This document shows positions 1 through 7,810 of a DNA stretch of 64,000 bases, in pieces. Every line of letters starts with the position of its first letter. Within the stretch, counting starts at the first letter, position 1. The stretch is from Afipia sp. 1NLS2 (GTDB lineage Bacteria > Pseudomonadota > Alphaproteobacteria > Rhizobiales > Xanthobacteraceae). Location: assembly GCF_000178995.1 (NCBI RefSeq), contig NZ_ADVZ01000001.1:62001-126000 (forward strand), in the 5' to 3' direction. Under the pieces are notes generated by a model. It saw only the letters and a list, made by a program, of their open reading frames with translations, ran no database searches and was not told the DNA's origin. The position numbers and the translations under genes are program-made.

Positions 1-728
1 TTGATCGCGCCGATGCGGCGAATGTCGAGGCGGACGGAGGCATAGAATTTCAGGGCATTGCCGCCCGTCGTGGTTTCCGGCGAGCCGTACATCACCCCGA
101 TCTTCATGCGGATCTGGTTGATGAAGATCACCATGGTGTGGGACTTGTTGATCGAAGCCGTCAGCTTGCGCAGCGCCTGGCTCATCAAGCGCGCCTGCAA
201 ACCCGGCAGCGCGTCGCCCATCTCACCCTCGAGTTCGGCGCGCGGCACAAGAGCTGCGACCGAATCGACGATCAGCACGTCCACCGCGCCGGAGCGCACC
301 AGCGTATCGGCGATCTCAAGCGCCTGTTCGCCATGGTCGGGCTGGGAAATCAGCAGTTCATCGACATTGACGCCGAGCTTGCGGGCATAGACCGGGTCCA
401 GTGCATGTTCGGCGTCGATGAAGGCACAGGTGCCGCCCTTCTTCTGGGCCTCGGCCACCGTATGCAGCGCCAGCGTGGTCTTGCCGGAGGATTCAGGACC
501 GTAAATCTCGACCACCCGGCCCTTCGGCAGCCCGCCGACGCCGAGCGCGATGTCGAGCCCGAGGGAGCCCGAGGAGATCACCTCGATGTCCATGGAGCGG
601 TCGGCCTTGCCGAGCCGCATCACCGAGCCTTTACCGAACTGGCGTTCGATCTGCGACAGGGCGGCCGTGAGGGCCTTGGTCTTGTCCATCGACGTTCCTT
701 CAACGATACGCAGGGCGGCTGGGGCCAT
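1..728 (-). CDS. recA: RecA recombinase, 5' part (C-terminus outside window)
   Basis: This is the DNA strand-exchange ATPase of homologous recombination, which also triggers LexA self-cleavage in the SOS response. About 242 residues are visible, starting [20 protein letters not shown]. The Walker A motif GPESSGKTT, the DAEHALDP segment, and the central core through [13 protein letters not shown] are all present. The reading frame runs off the left edge of the window without a stop, so the gene is cut by the window and is not a pseudogene. An SOS box and a promoter lie directly upstream. Identification is essentially certain from the uninterrupted RecA core sequence. Confidence 0.97.
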   Translation of the reverse strand, partial: MAPAALRIVEGTSMDKTKALTAALSQIERQFGKGSVMRLGKADRSMDIEVISSGSLGLDIALGVGGLPKGRVVEIYGPESSGKTTLALHTVAEAQKKGGTCAFIDAEHALDPVYARKLGVNVDELLISQPDHGEQALEIADTLVRSGAVDVLIVDSVAALVPRAELEGEMGDALPGLQARLMSQALRKLTASINKSHTMVIFINQIRMKIGVMYGSPETTTGGNALKFYASVRLDIRRIGAI

Positions 729-821
729 AGGGGTCACTCCTTATGTACGGGATTCGCCGGCCGGACAAACGGGCTTCCCTGAAGCGGCGGACCGGAATCG
801 CTGAAAACGTCCGATTGAATA

Positions 822-850
822 AATGTACCCTATTTGTTCCTTGTTCGCAA
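822..850 (-). promoter_or_regulatory. recA promoter
   Basis: On the minus strand TTGCGA (845-850) and TACATT (822-827) are separated by exactly 17 bp, which fits a housekeeping -35/-10 pair. The -35 hexamer lies inside the SOS box, so bound LexA would block RNA polymerase. The start site is inferred. Confidence 0.55.
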
Positions 851-857
851 TATGTTC
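843..857 (-). promoter_or_regulatory. SOS box (LexA operator) of recA
   Basis: GTTCGCAATATGTTC is an exact match to the alphaproteobacterial LexA direct-repeat operator GTTC-N7-GTTC. A further GTTC lies at 836-839. The site is about 115 bp upstream of the recA start and overlaps the proposed -35 element. Confidence 0.85.
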
Positions 858-948
858 TTGCAGCGAGCGGCCCAAATTTTACAAAACCTGATGGCGCAAC
901 AACCGCAGCCGAGGTTCAATTTCGAATGATGATCCTTATACTTATCTC

Positions 949-1578
949 ATGAGCGGATGTTGTAGTTCAGATCATTGCTGTGCTCCCGATCCTCACCAAG
1001 GAAATCCGGGATACCGCAAAGCCCTGTGGGCTGTTCTGGCAATCAATGGGGCGATGTTCGCCGTTGAGGTCATCGCCGGACTCGCTGCCGGTTCTGCATC
1101 GCTCCAAGCAGACGCCCTCGACTTTCTCGGCGATACGGCAAACTACGCGATCAGCCTGATCGTCGTCGGCATGGCTCTCCGCTATCGCGCGCTCGCCGCC
1201 ACGGCCAAGGGCGCGACCATGGCCATATTCGGGCTATGGGTGATCGCAACCCTCATCTGGCATGTTGTTCAGGGAACGCTTCCCAACGCCTACACCATGG
1301 GCGTGGTTGGCTTCACCGCGCTGCTCGCCAACGTAGCCTCGTTCGCATTGCTCTGGGCCTATCGCGATGGCGACGCCAACATGCGCTCGGCGTGGATATG
1401 CACACGAAATGACGTACTAGGAAATCTTGCAGTTCTTGCAGCCGCCGCCGGTGTGTTCGGCACCGGAACGGGCTGGCCGGATGTGATTGTGGCGTCGATC
1501 ATGGCCATGCTTGCATTGCAGGGGGCCTTCATCGTCCTGCGACGATCGTCAGCAGAGTTGCGAGCCAACCCTGCTTAA
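949..1578 (+). CDS. Small CDF-type cation transporter
   Basis: This 209-residue membrane protein resembles the transmembrane half of cation diffusion facilitators. It has a Cys-rich N-terminus (CCSSDHCC), likely to bind a soft or transition metal, then about six hydrophobic helices. In the second helix the segment ADALDFLGD corresponds to the metal-binding Asp/His motif. In the fifth helix the usual HxxxD is replaced by an NDVLGN segment, so the transport site is not the standard zinc site. The C-terminal cytosolic domain of typical CDF proteins is absent. Metal specificity cannot be read from the sequence. It stands alone between recA and crcB, and no regulator gene is seen next to it. Confidence 0.75.
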   Translation: MSGCCSSDHCCAPDPHQGNPGYRKALWAVLAINGAMFAVEVIAGLAAGSASLQADALDFLGDTANYAISLIVVGMALRYRALAATAKGATMAIFGLWVIATLIWHVVQGTLPNAYTMGVVGFTALLANVASFALLWAYRDGDANMRSAWICTRNDVLGNLAVLAAAAGVFGTGTGWPDVIVASIMAMLALQGAFIVLRRSSAELRANPA

Positions 1579-1604
1579 GACCACCCCAATCCTCCATCCT
1601 CTGC

Positions 1605-2012
1605 TCACGCCATCGTCCGCACCAGATGCATCGCACCGATCAGAGCGCCGAGTGACAGCAGCGCCGAAGCCACCATGTAGGCGGCGGTCGCGGCGAATTC
1701 ACCGCGCTCGATCAGATAAAAAGAATCAAGCGAGAAGGTCGAGAACGTAGTGTAGCCGCCGCAAAAGCCAACGATGAGAAAGATCCGCACCGCCTGCGGC
1801 AGATTCCATCGCATCGCGAACAGGCTCGCAAAGAGCCCAATCACGAACGAGCCGGTGATGTTGATGATGAGCGTCCCCCAAGGAAAATCCGTGCCAAACA
1901 GCCTGCCCGCGCCGATGCCGACCAGATAGCGCGTCACCGAACCCAATGCTCCACCGAGCGCCACTGCCAGAATAAAAATCCAGTTCACTTGTCTCGTCCT
2001 ATCATCATCCAT
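1605..2012 (-). CDS. crcB: Fluoride channel/exporter CrcB (Fluc)
   Basis: This 135-residue protein with four transmembrane helices belongs to the CrcB/Fluc family, which lowers cytoplasmic fluoride. Family signatures present are GGALGSVTRY near the start, the pore segment NITGSF, and GFCGGYTTFSTFS in helix 3, which carries the Phe residues lining the fluoride path. Family members work as dual-topology dimers. The start codon lies inside the preceding 69-residue ORF (28-nt overlap), suggesting translational coupling. The whole unit lies behind a fluoride riboswitch, which independently supports the function. Confidence 0.95.
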   Translation of the reverse strand: MDDDRTRQVNWIFILAVALGGALGSVTRYLVGIGAGRLFGTDFPWGTLIINITGSFVIGLFASLFAMRWNLPQAVRIFLIVGFCGGYTTFSTFSLDSFYLIERGEFAATAAYMVASALLSLGALIGAMHLVRTMA

Positions 2013-2194
2013 TCAGCCATGCCTGTCAGCAGGCCGAGCATCATCAACGGCACGATCAACTCCGTATCCGCATCGAGCAGATACGCAGCAACCGTCACGG
2101 CCCAGATCGAGCCTGTGATCCAAAGTGCGATGGCAAGAGAATGAGGAAGTCTTGAACGAGAAGATCTCTCACGAGGCGACCCAGCCATTGTCAT
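1985..2194 (-). CDS. Two-TM protein co-transcribed with crcB
   Basis: This 69-residue protein has a basic N-terminus followed by two hydrophobic helices (roughly 18-40 and 46-64). It is the first ORF after the fluoride riboswitch and overlaps the crcB start by 28 nt in another frame. An AAAGGG sequence sits just upstream of the ATG. I do not recognise a family. Its position makes it a candidate accessory protein for fluoride resistance, but this is inference from context only. Coding status is likely rather than certain. Confidence 0.6.
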   Translation of the reverse strand: MTMAGSPRERSSRSRLPHSLAIALWITGSIWAVTVAAYLLDADTELIVPLMMLGLLTGMAEWMMIGRDK

Positions 2195-2229
2195 GCACCC
2201 TTTCCTGGGCGCATCGCTGGGAGAAATCG

Positions 2230-2260
2230 CTCCTACCGACGCGAAAGCGCCTGGTAGGAG
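2230..2260 (-). terminator. Expression-platform hairpin of the fluoride riboswitch
   Basis: CTCCTACC (minus strand, 2253-2260) can pair with GGTAGGAG (2230-2237). The first arm is also the 3' end of the aptamer, where it forms the fluoride-stabilised pseudoknot, so the two structures are mutually exclusive. There is no strong U-run after the stem (GATTTCTCC follows), so control may be by weak termination or by another route. Confidence 0.6.
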
Positions 2261-2300
2261 TCATCAGCCTTGCGGCGGTTATCGGGGGAACTCCATCCCC
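2253..2300 (-). ncRNA. Fluoride riboswitch (crcB motif)
   Basis: The minus-strand leader has all conserved parts of the fluoride aptamer in order: GGGGATGGAGTTCCCCC (2284-2300), the AACCGCC strand with a GCAA loop, and GGCTGATGACTCCTACC at the 3' end. The two GATG segments and the GGAGT/ACTCC pseudoknot match the known aptamer layout. It lies 59 nt upstream of the two-TM ORF and crcB on the same strand. Fluoride binding is expected to turn expression on. Confidence 0.92.
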
Positions 2301-2357
2301 ATCATGGTTCAAGAAGGTTAGCGGCTGCAATCCGCCGAGGCAAGCGCGGCGGCTTCG

Positions 2358-2519
2358 TTACTGTACGGCGGCGCGGATCATCTCGTACTTGCCGTTCAGC
2401 GCCGAGCCAATCCCATTGACCGCCACGAGGATAACGATCGAAAGCCCCGCAGCGATGATGGCATACTCGATCGAGGTCGCGCCGGACTGATCCAGGAAGA
2501 AGCGTTTCAAGGTTTTCAT
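2358..2519 (-). CDS. Flp/Fap-type pilin (type IVb)
   Basis: This 53-residue protein has a short basic leader (MKTLKRFFLDQSG) followed by the Flp hallmark ATSIEYAIIAAGLSIVILVAV. Prepilin peptidase would cut before the hydrophobic stretch after the Gly of QSG. Flp pilins build Tad adhesion pili. No tad or cpa genes are present in this window, so it is either an orphan pilin or served by a distant locus. The start at 2519 is fixed by the leader sequence. Confidence 0.9.
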   Translation of the reverse strand: MKTLKRFFLDQSGATSIEYAIIAAGLSIVILVAVNGIGSALNGKYEMIRAAVQ

Positions 2520-2687
2520 GGGGAGGCACCGTACCGGCGAACCCTCAAGGCCCCGTAAATGAAACCGGGCGATTTTACCAGTTTCCGCGAATAAAGTGCC
2601 CCCGGGGCAAGCTTTCCCGAACCCAAATCATCCTGATGTTGTGATGCGATATAATGAGCTGCCACCCGGAAGGGCTGGCCGGCCTTG

Positions 2688-2849
2688 CTAAAATGGCGGA
2701 ACCGCGCGGGCCACACGCCCCGCCTGCGCTCCTATCTCGTAGATGTCACCGAACAGATAGATTGCGCCTCCGAGCGCAACCATGACCGCAACGATGGCCA
2801 GAAGCTGCAGATCGACTGCATCAAAACCGCCCTTGAAGTGAAGATGCAT
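2688..2849 (-). CDS. Small single-TM hypothetical protein
   Basis: This is a 53-residue protein with one hydrophobic helix (LQLLAIVAVMVALGGAIYLF) and a basic C-terminus. A GGAGG site 8 nt before the ATG at 2849 favours this start over the in-frame ATG at 2885. No family is recognised. It lies between the Flp pilin and the LTxxQ-type secreted protein, all on the minus strand. Confidence 0.6.
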   Translation of the reverse strand: MHLHFKGGFDAVDLQLLAIVAVMVALGGAIYLFGDIYEIGAQAGRVARAVPPF

Positions 2850-2911
2850 AAGCCGCCTCCACTGGATACGATTTCTGTCTTGCAACGCTCCCTAGTTTAT
2901 CACCATTCCCT

Positions 2912-4564
2912 TTAACGGACGATGGTGATGATGTGCCTCAGCACACTTTCCACCCCGTGGATGCCATGGCGGTGGTGGCGCCGCCCGCGCGACCTGCGCT
3001 GCGCGGGCTGATCCTCCGCATCCTCGTTACTGGCCTGCTGGCTGCCGGAGCGATCCGGGCCAATGGCTTCGAACTGTGCCTTCTGCTCGTCGCTCAGCGT
3101 GCCGTAGAAGTCGTCCAGCGCTGCATGCACCGATTTCACCGCGCCGAGCAGCGCATCGAGGCGCTCGCTCGCCGCCGCAAGCCGAGCGGGCGGGGTCAGC
3201 GCGGTGGACGGGCGGCAGGTCGCTTTCAGCGAATCCGCGGCCTTGAAGGTCGCATCCTGCAGTGCGGTCAGCTTCACCTTCTGCGCGTCACTGGGTTGCA
3301 GGCGCTTGTTGATCTCATCGGTCGGCCAGGCCACCGCATCCGAGAGCGAGGTGATGCCACAGCTTCCATCGGACGAAGTCGTCCCCTTGCCGCCCTGCTT
3401 CTCGCGCGGCGACATCGCAACAAGCCTCGCCTTCTGGTCGTCATTGAGCAGGCCGTAGAACTTCTCCATCGCTGGCTGGATGATACCAATCGCCGACTTC
3501 ATCGCCTCGATCCGCCGCTCCATCGCCGCAAGCCTTGCGGGCGCGGTGAGCGGAAGCGTCGTCGGACAGGCCTCACGGATGGTCTGCGCCGCCTTCACGG
3601 ACGCATTGCCAAGCTCATCGAGCGCCGCGCGCTGCGCGTCATCCGGCGAGATTGCCTGCTGGATCTTGTCGATCGGCAGACCGGCGATGTCGCCACTGTC
3701 GGCTCCGCACATCTGGGCCAACTGGTCCTCGTCGGACGGTGGCGTCTGCGCGGCCTGACTGCCGGAGCCAGCGGAAGGTGCGCTTCGACGTGACGGCAAA
3801 TAACCGCTCAGCGAATCGTAGCCGTAGGGTGAGAACAGCCCGGCATAGATGTCGCCATAGCCGTAATCCCAGAAGGCCGGACCGTAATCATAGCCCCACA
3901 GACCGTAGTCATAGAGGTCGTAATAAGCGAACGGCCAGAACAGCGGTCCGACCCAGCCATAGCCGCCATGGCCATGGCGCCACCAGCCGTGACGATGCCC
4001 CTGCCAGCCGGCCGTCGCCGCGGCTGCGACCAGCGCCGTGCGCGCGACCGGACTGCGCAGCGCGTTGCGATTACGCAGCGCGCCATTGACCGAACGCGAA
4101 CGCAATCCCTGACGCACCGCAGCCGCCCGGGGCGAATTCACTCGTGCCGCACGGTTCGTCGCAGCGATCCCGGTGCGCTGCGATGCCGTGCGCGCCGCAT
4201 TCCGGGGCCTGCGGTTGACGGCGCGGCCGGCATTGCGCGTCCCGCTTGGCCTTGCGAACGAACGGGAAGCCCCGACATGACGGTTTCCATGGAATTGGCG
4301 CACACCGCCAAAATGGCGTGCGCCTCCAACATGCGCTCCGCCGAAATGACGGGCCCCGCCGCTGAAACGGGCGCCGCCTCCGTGGAAAGCTCGTCCACCA
4401 CCGATATGGCCGCCGCCAAAATGCGCGCCGCCACCGCGGCCGCCGCCCATATGAACGCCGCCGCCATGTCCTCCGCCTCCGCCACGCGGACGCGCGTCGG
4501 TCGTTCCGGACAAGGCTGCTAGGAGAGCAAATGCCACAACGGCGATTTTGAAAAAGTATCGCAT
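2912..4564 (-). CDS. Secreted Gly/His/Arg-rich protein with two Spy/CpxP-like LTxxQ repeats
   Basis: A signal peptide (MRYFFKIAVVAFALLAALSG) is followed by a low-complexity GGGH/GGAR-rich segment, a Tyr/Gly/Trp-rich stretch, and two related helical repeats. Each repeat has the layout CGxxSGDIAxLPIDKI or CGITSLSDAVAWPTDEI ... LTxPARLAAxxxR ... FYGxLxDxQKA. This LTxxQ-like pattern occurs in Spy/CpxP-family periplasmic chaperones. The C-terminus is His/Arg-rich. The protein has about 550 residues, far longer than Spy, and is internally duplicated. The start at 4564 is chosen because the signal peptide begins there. It is likely a periplasmic stress or metal-related protein, but the exact role is unknown. 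Confidence 0.75.
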   Translation of the reverse strand: MRYFFKIAVVAFALLAALSGTTDARPRGGGGGHGGGVHMGGGRGGGAHFGGGHIGGGRAFHGGGARFSGGARHFGGAHVGGARHFGGVRQFHGNRHVGASRSFARPSGTRNAGRAVNRRPRNAARTASQRTGIAATNRAARVNSPRAAAVRQGLRSRSVNGALRNRNALRSPVARTALVAAAATAGWQGHRHGWWRHGHGGYGWVGPLFWPFAYYDLYDYGLWGYDYGPAFWDYGYGDIYAGLFSPYGYDSLSGYLPSRRSAPSAGSGSQAAQTPPSDEDQLAQMCGADSGDIAGLPIDKIQQAISPDDAQRAALDELGNASVKAAQTIREACPTTLPLTAPARLAAMERRIEAMKSAIGIIQPAMEKFYGLLNDDQKARLVAMSPREKQGGKGTTSSDGSCGITSLSDAVAWPTDEINKRLQPSDAQKVKLTALQDATFKAADSLKATCRPSTALTPPARLAAASERLDALLGAVKSVHAALDDFYGTLSDEQKAQFEAIGPDRSGSQQASNEDAEDQPAQRRSRGRRHHRHGIHGVESVLRHIITIVR

Positions 4565-4867
4565 GGCTTCACGCCTCGCGTAAAAATAATCATGTGCAAA
4601 CACATCAATGTTGAATCAAGCTGAAGGTTCCGCCGAATCTGTGCGCTGTTGTCGCAGCCGCACGCTTTACGCTGGGATGCCAGCCATTATCCCGAAATCG
4701 TGAGAACGGATTCCAGATGTTTTGCGTGACTGATGTTTTTAGGACTCGCGTTTTGAAAGCACGACGCTCATACTCTTGACATCACCGCTTAGCCTCCAGG
4801 CAATTCGCGGTGACTGAGAGACCGTTGAGCTCCCGTCTGTCGTTAGACGTTTTACGGAGACGCTCGC
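4565..4867. other. Intergenic region without a gene
   Basis: These 303 bp separate two divergent genes. I see no convincing ORF or strong hairpin. A TTGACA hexamer at 4776-4781 could be the -35 of the downstream 63-residue gene, but no good -10 lies at the right distance. Confidence 0.5.
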
Positions 4868-5059
4868 ATGAACGACCGTATCTCCATCGCTCCATTAAAC
4901 TGGAAGACTCTTGTCGCGCAGGCACGCGCGGAAGCGGACGCCGCTCCCGAAGGGCGCGACCGCGACAAAATCCTGGAGCGTGCAGAACTGCTCGAAATGT
5001 CGGCGCATATCGAAGGCTGGCTGAATGCTTCCGACTTGCGTCCTCCGATCGGACGCTGA
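4868..5059 (+). CDS. Small hydrophilic hypothetical protein
   Basis: This 63-residue soluble protein has Asp/Arg/Glu-rich helices (ARAEADAAPEGRDRDKILERAEL) and ends in a WLNASDLRPP motif. A GGAGA site lies 8 nt before the ATG. No family is recognised. It is probably cytosolic. Confidence 0.65.
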   Translation: MNDRISIAPLNWKTLVAQARAEADAAPEGRDRDKILERAELLEMSAHIEGWLNASDLRPPIGR

Positions 5060-5098
5060 CGCCGCATCGAACAGAATGAAAATTAAAAAAGCTGAGCG

Positions 5099-5407
5099 CT
5101 AGTGCGCAGCCTTCGCGGCGCTCTTGCTTGAGCTCTTGGCTTTATGACCGCTCTTTGGCGCGGACGTTTCGGCTGAACGCACGTTCGCCCAGGGATCGTT
5201 GCTCGCCTTTTGATCCGGAATCTTGGACTGGGCATCGCGGGCCGCTTTCTCAAGCTTATCCTGCCGCGCCTTTTCCTCTGGCGACATCTGGTTGCCGCCG
5301 CCGAGTTGGAAGCCCGGCATCGGCATTCCCTGCGCCATTGCGGCCCCGCCCGGCAAAGCGATCAGTGCGGCGGCCAGACAGGCCGCGAAATAACCCTGTC
5401 TTTTCAT
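5099..5407 (-). CDS. Secreted hypothetical protein with Lys/Ser/Ala-rich tail
   Basis: This is a 102-residue protein with a signal peptide (MKRQGYFAACLAAALIALPG, cleavage near GGAAMAQ). A Gly/Met-rich stretch and a charged region (EEKARQDKLEKAARDAQSK) follow, with a basic low-complexity tail. The ATG at 5407 has a GGAGAG site directly upstream and is preferred over the in-frame ATG at 5422. No family or partner is recognised. Confidence 0.7.
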   Translation of the reverse strand: MKRQGYFAACLAAALIALPGGAAMAQGMPMPGFQLGGGNQMSPEEKARQDKLEKAARDAQSKIPDQKASNDPWANVRSAETSAPKSGHKAKSSSKSAAKAAH

Positions 5408-5657
5408 GGACAAACTCTCCAATCCGGAGCGGCTTATAGCAAAATCGGCAGCGGCGGTCCAAGCCGATCTCGACCTGCATCAAGCCCTTGCAGGATAACG
5501 GTTTCCCGCACCATCCGCCTATTCGTGGTTAAAAAGCGGCTAAACCGAGGGCTCGAATTTGGAGCATTGCTCCAAGCCTATCTTGAAATCTCCCCGCTAG
5601 GTTCCACCCACCGTCCGCGCACCGTATTGCCGTGCGAGGCGGCTGGGGACTTCGGAC

Positions 5658-6866
5658 GTGACCGACACCATGCATGCCGCCTCTGTTGCAGGCCAGGCCC
5701 GCTCGCCGGATTCGGCGAACGCCGCTGCGCAGCCACGTCATGGCGTCCGCGCAATTTCCCTGACCGGCATTTCCCTTCCCGCGTGGCGGTCTCTTGCCGA
5801 ACGCGCCGCCGAACCGAACGCCTGCTACCTGCCCGAATGGGAATTGGCGGTGAACGCCTTTTCCCCAGGCCGCACCAATGCCAGGGCGCTGAGTTGCCAT
5901 GCTGACAATGGCGAACTGATCGGCCTGATGCCTACGGTCTCCGCGCTGCGCGCCTACCAGTTGCCGCTGCCCGCTTTTGTAACAGCGGATGCCTTTCCGC
6001 CGCTCGGCACCATCCTGATCGACCGCGACAAGGCCGATGAAGCCGTCAGCGGATTGATGCAGCAGGCCCGCGAGAACGGTGCCCGTGCCTTGATCCTGCG
6101 CGATACACCGATTGAGGGCGGGGTGATGCAGGCCTTCACCCGCGTGCTCGGCTGGAGCGGCCTGCGCCCGATCGTTCTGAAAGCCCACAAGCGCGCGCTG
6201 CTCGACGCGACGCTCGACGCCGACGAATTGCTGCACGAGGCGCTCGGCTCCAAGAAGCTGAAGGAGCTGCGACGCCAGCGCAACCGGCTCGGCGAATCCG
6301 GCGAGGTGACGTATCGCATCGCCTCCACCTCCGACGAGGTCATTCCCGCGCTGGAGGTCTTCCTCAAGCTCGAAGCCAGCGGCTGGAAGGGCAAGCGCGG
6401 CACCGCGCTGCTGCAGAACGAAGGACACCTCGCCTTCATCCGCCGTGCCGTGCGCGACATGGCGGCGCGCGGGCATGGTCAGGTCATCTCGCTGTATGCC
6501 GGCAACACCCCGGTGGCGGCGGCGGTCGTCCTGCGCCACCTCGACCGCGCGATCTATTTCAAGCTCGGCGTCAATGAGCGCTTCGCCAAATACTCACCGG
6601 GCGTGCAGATGACGCTCGAACTGACCCGGCAGATGTGCGCCGATCCCGCGATTGCTTCTGTCGACTCCACCGCCGACGCCAACCACTCCATGATCGATCC
6701 GATCTGGCGCGAACGCCTCGCCGTCGGTGACATCCTGATTCCGCTCCACCGCAACGATCCGTTCGTGCCGCTGATCCGCGGCGCACTGGCGCTGCGCCGC
6801 GCCGCGATGGTGCCTGCGCGCAAGGCCGTGCATCTCATTCGACGCATAAAGGAAAAACGCTCATGA
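5658..6866 (+). CDS. GNAT-family acyltransferase (CelD/BioF2-like)
   Basis: This 402-residue protein has the double-GNAT layout of the CelD/FemAB-like group. A degenerate N-terminal half is followed by a C-terminal half with KKLKELRRQRNRLGESGEV, EVFLKLEASGWKGKRGTA and the strand segment YFKLGVNERFAKYSPG. Such enzymes transfer acyl or aminoacyl groups in envelope or polysaccharide biosynthesis. The last 4 nt overlap the start of the JmjC-like gene (ATGA at 6863-6866), so the two products are probably made together and may act on the same molecule. The substrate is not deducible. Confidence 0.8.
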   Translation: MTDTMHAASVAGQARSPDSANAAAQPRHGVRAISLTGISLPAWRSLAERAAEPNACYLPEWELAVNAFSPGRTNARALSCHADNGELIGLMPTVSALRAYQLPLPAFVTADAFPPLGTILIDRDKADEAVSGLMQQARENGARALILRDTPIEGGVMQAFTRVLGWSGLRPIVLKAHKRALLDATLDADELLHEALGSKKLKELRRQRNRLGESGEVTYRIASTSDEVIPALEVFLKLEASGWKGKRGTALLQNEGHLAFIRRAVRDMAARGHGQVISLYAGNTPVAAAVVLRHLDRAIYFKLGVNERFAKYSPGVQMTLELTRQMCADPAIASVDSTADANHSMIDPIWRERLAVGDILIPLHRNDPFVPLIRGALALRRAAMVPARKAVHLIRRIKEKRS

Positions 6867-7804
6867 ACGCCGCCTCTCATGTCGCTCCCGTGATCATGGC
6901 ATCGAACGATTCACTGAACCGCGACTTCCCGCTGAAGCCGTTCGCGATCCGTCACATGCTGGCCGGGCATCCGCTGCTGACGCTGCCGCGCATCGCCAAG
7001 CTCGCCTCGGATCTTCCGCGCGACCTGATCGAATACAATTCCGGCGCCGCCAATATCAGCCAGGACCCCGACAAGGTGCAGTCGGTCAATCTCGATCCGG
7101 TCGAGGTCGTCAACCGCATCGAGACGGCGGGCGCATGGATGGTGCTCAAGCGCATCGAGAAGTCGCCGGAATACCGCGCGCTGCTCGAAGACACCCTGCT
7201 GTCGGTCGCCCGCGCCCGCGGCTTCAACAGCCTCGCCGAGGCCGGCTTCTCGCAGATCGAGGGCTTCCTGTTCGTGTCCTCGCCGAATTCCACCACGCCG
7301 TTCCATCTCGATGGCGAGGATAATTTCTTCGTCCAGATCCATGGCGACAAGACCTTCGCCATTTTCGACAACCGCGACGGCGCTATCGCCGACAACGCAC
7401 AGGTCGAATACTGTACAACCAAGCATCGCAACGTGCCCTATAACGACAGCTTCAAGTCGCGCGGCGTGGAATATCATCTGGTCGGCGGCGATGGGTGCTA
7501 CGTGCCCTACCAGTGGCCGCACTGGGTCAGGACGGCGGACTCTTACTCGATCTCGATGGCGGTGACCTGGAAGACGCCCGAAGTCCGCCGCCTGAACGAC
7601 CTTCACACTTTCAATTCGATGCTGCGCGGCCTTGGCCTGCCGCAGGCTGCGCCCGGACAAAATCCGGGCTGGGATGCCGTGAAGCTCGCGGTATTCCGCA
7701 CAAGCCGCAGCATCATCGAGCCGCTGCGCAAATCGGAGACGATGCGCCGTGTGCTTCGTCGCATCGCGCTGGGCAAGAACGCAAATTATTACCTGAAGGC
7801 CTGA
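6863..7804 (+). CDS. JmjC-like cupin oxygenase
   Basis: This 313-residue protein has a cupin/JmjC core. The Fe(II)-binding facial triad is visible as HLD at 148-150 and His220 in QWPHWV. The strand FFVQIHGDKTFAIF lies between them. The fold is typical of Fe(II)/2-oxoglutarate hydroxylases. It begins inside the stop of the acyltransferase gene (4-nt overlap), so translational coupling is likely. A hydroxylase coupled to an acyltransferase suggests stepwise modification of a lipid, peptide or sugar. That link is inference. Confidence 0.75.
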   Translation: MNAASHVAPVIMASNDSLNRDFPLKPFAIRHMLAGHPLLTLPRIAKLASDLPRDLIEYNSGAANISQDPDKVQSVNLDPVEVVNRIETAGAWMVLKRIEKSPEYRALLEDTLLSVARARGFNSLAEAGFSQIEGFLFVSSPNSTTPFHLDGEDNFFVQIHGDKTFAIFDNRDGAIADNAQVEYCTTKHRNVPYNDSFKSRGVEYHLVGGDGCYVPYQWPHWVRTADSYSISMAVTWKTPEVRRLNDLHTFNSMLRGLGLPQAAPGQNPGWDAVKLAVFRTSRSIIEPLRKSETMRRVLRRIALGKNANYYLKA

Positions 7805-7810
7805 TATCCT

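Noticed and set aside
2125-2490. 121-codon plus-strand ORF over the crcB leader
   Set aside because: It runs antisense to the fluoride riboswitch and the two-TM gene, has no ribosome site and no recognisable protein features.
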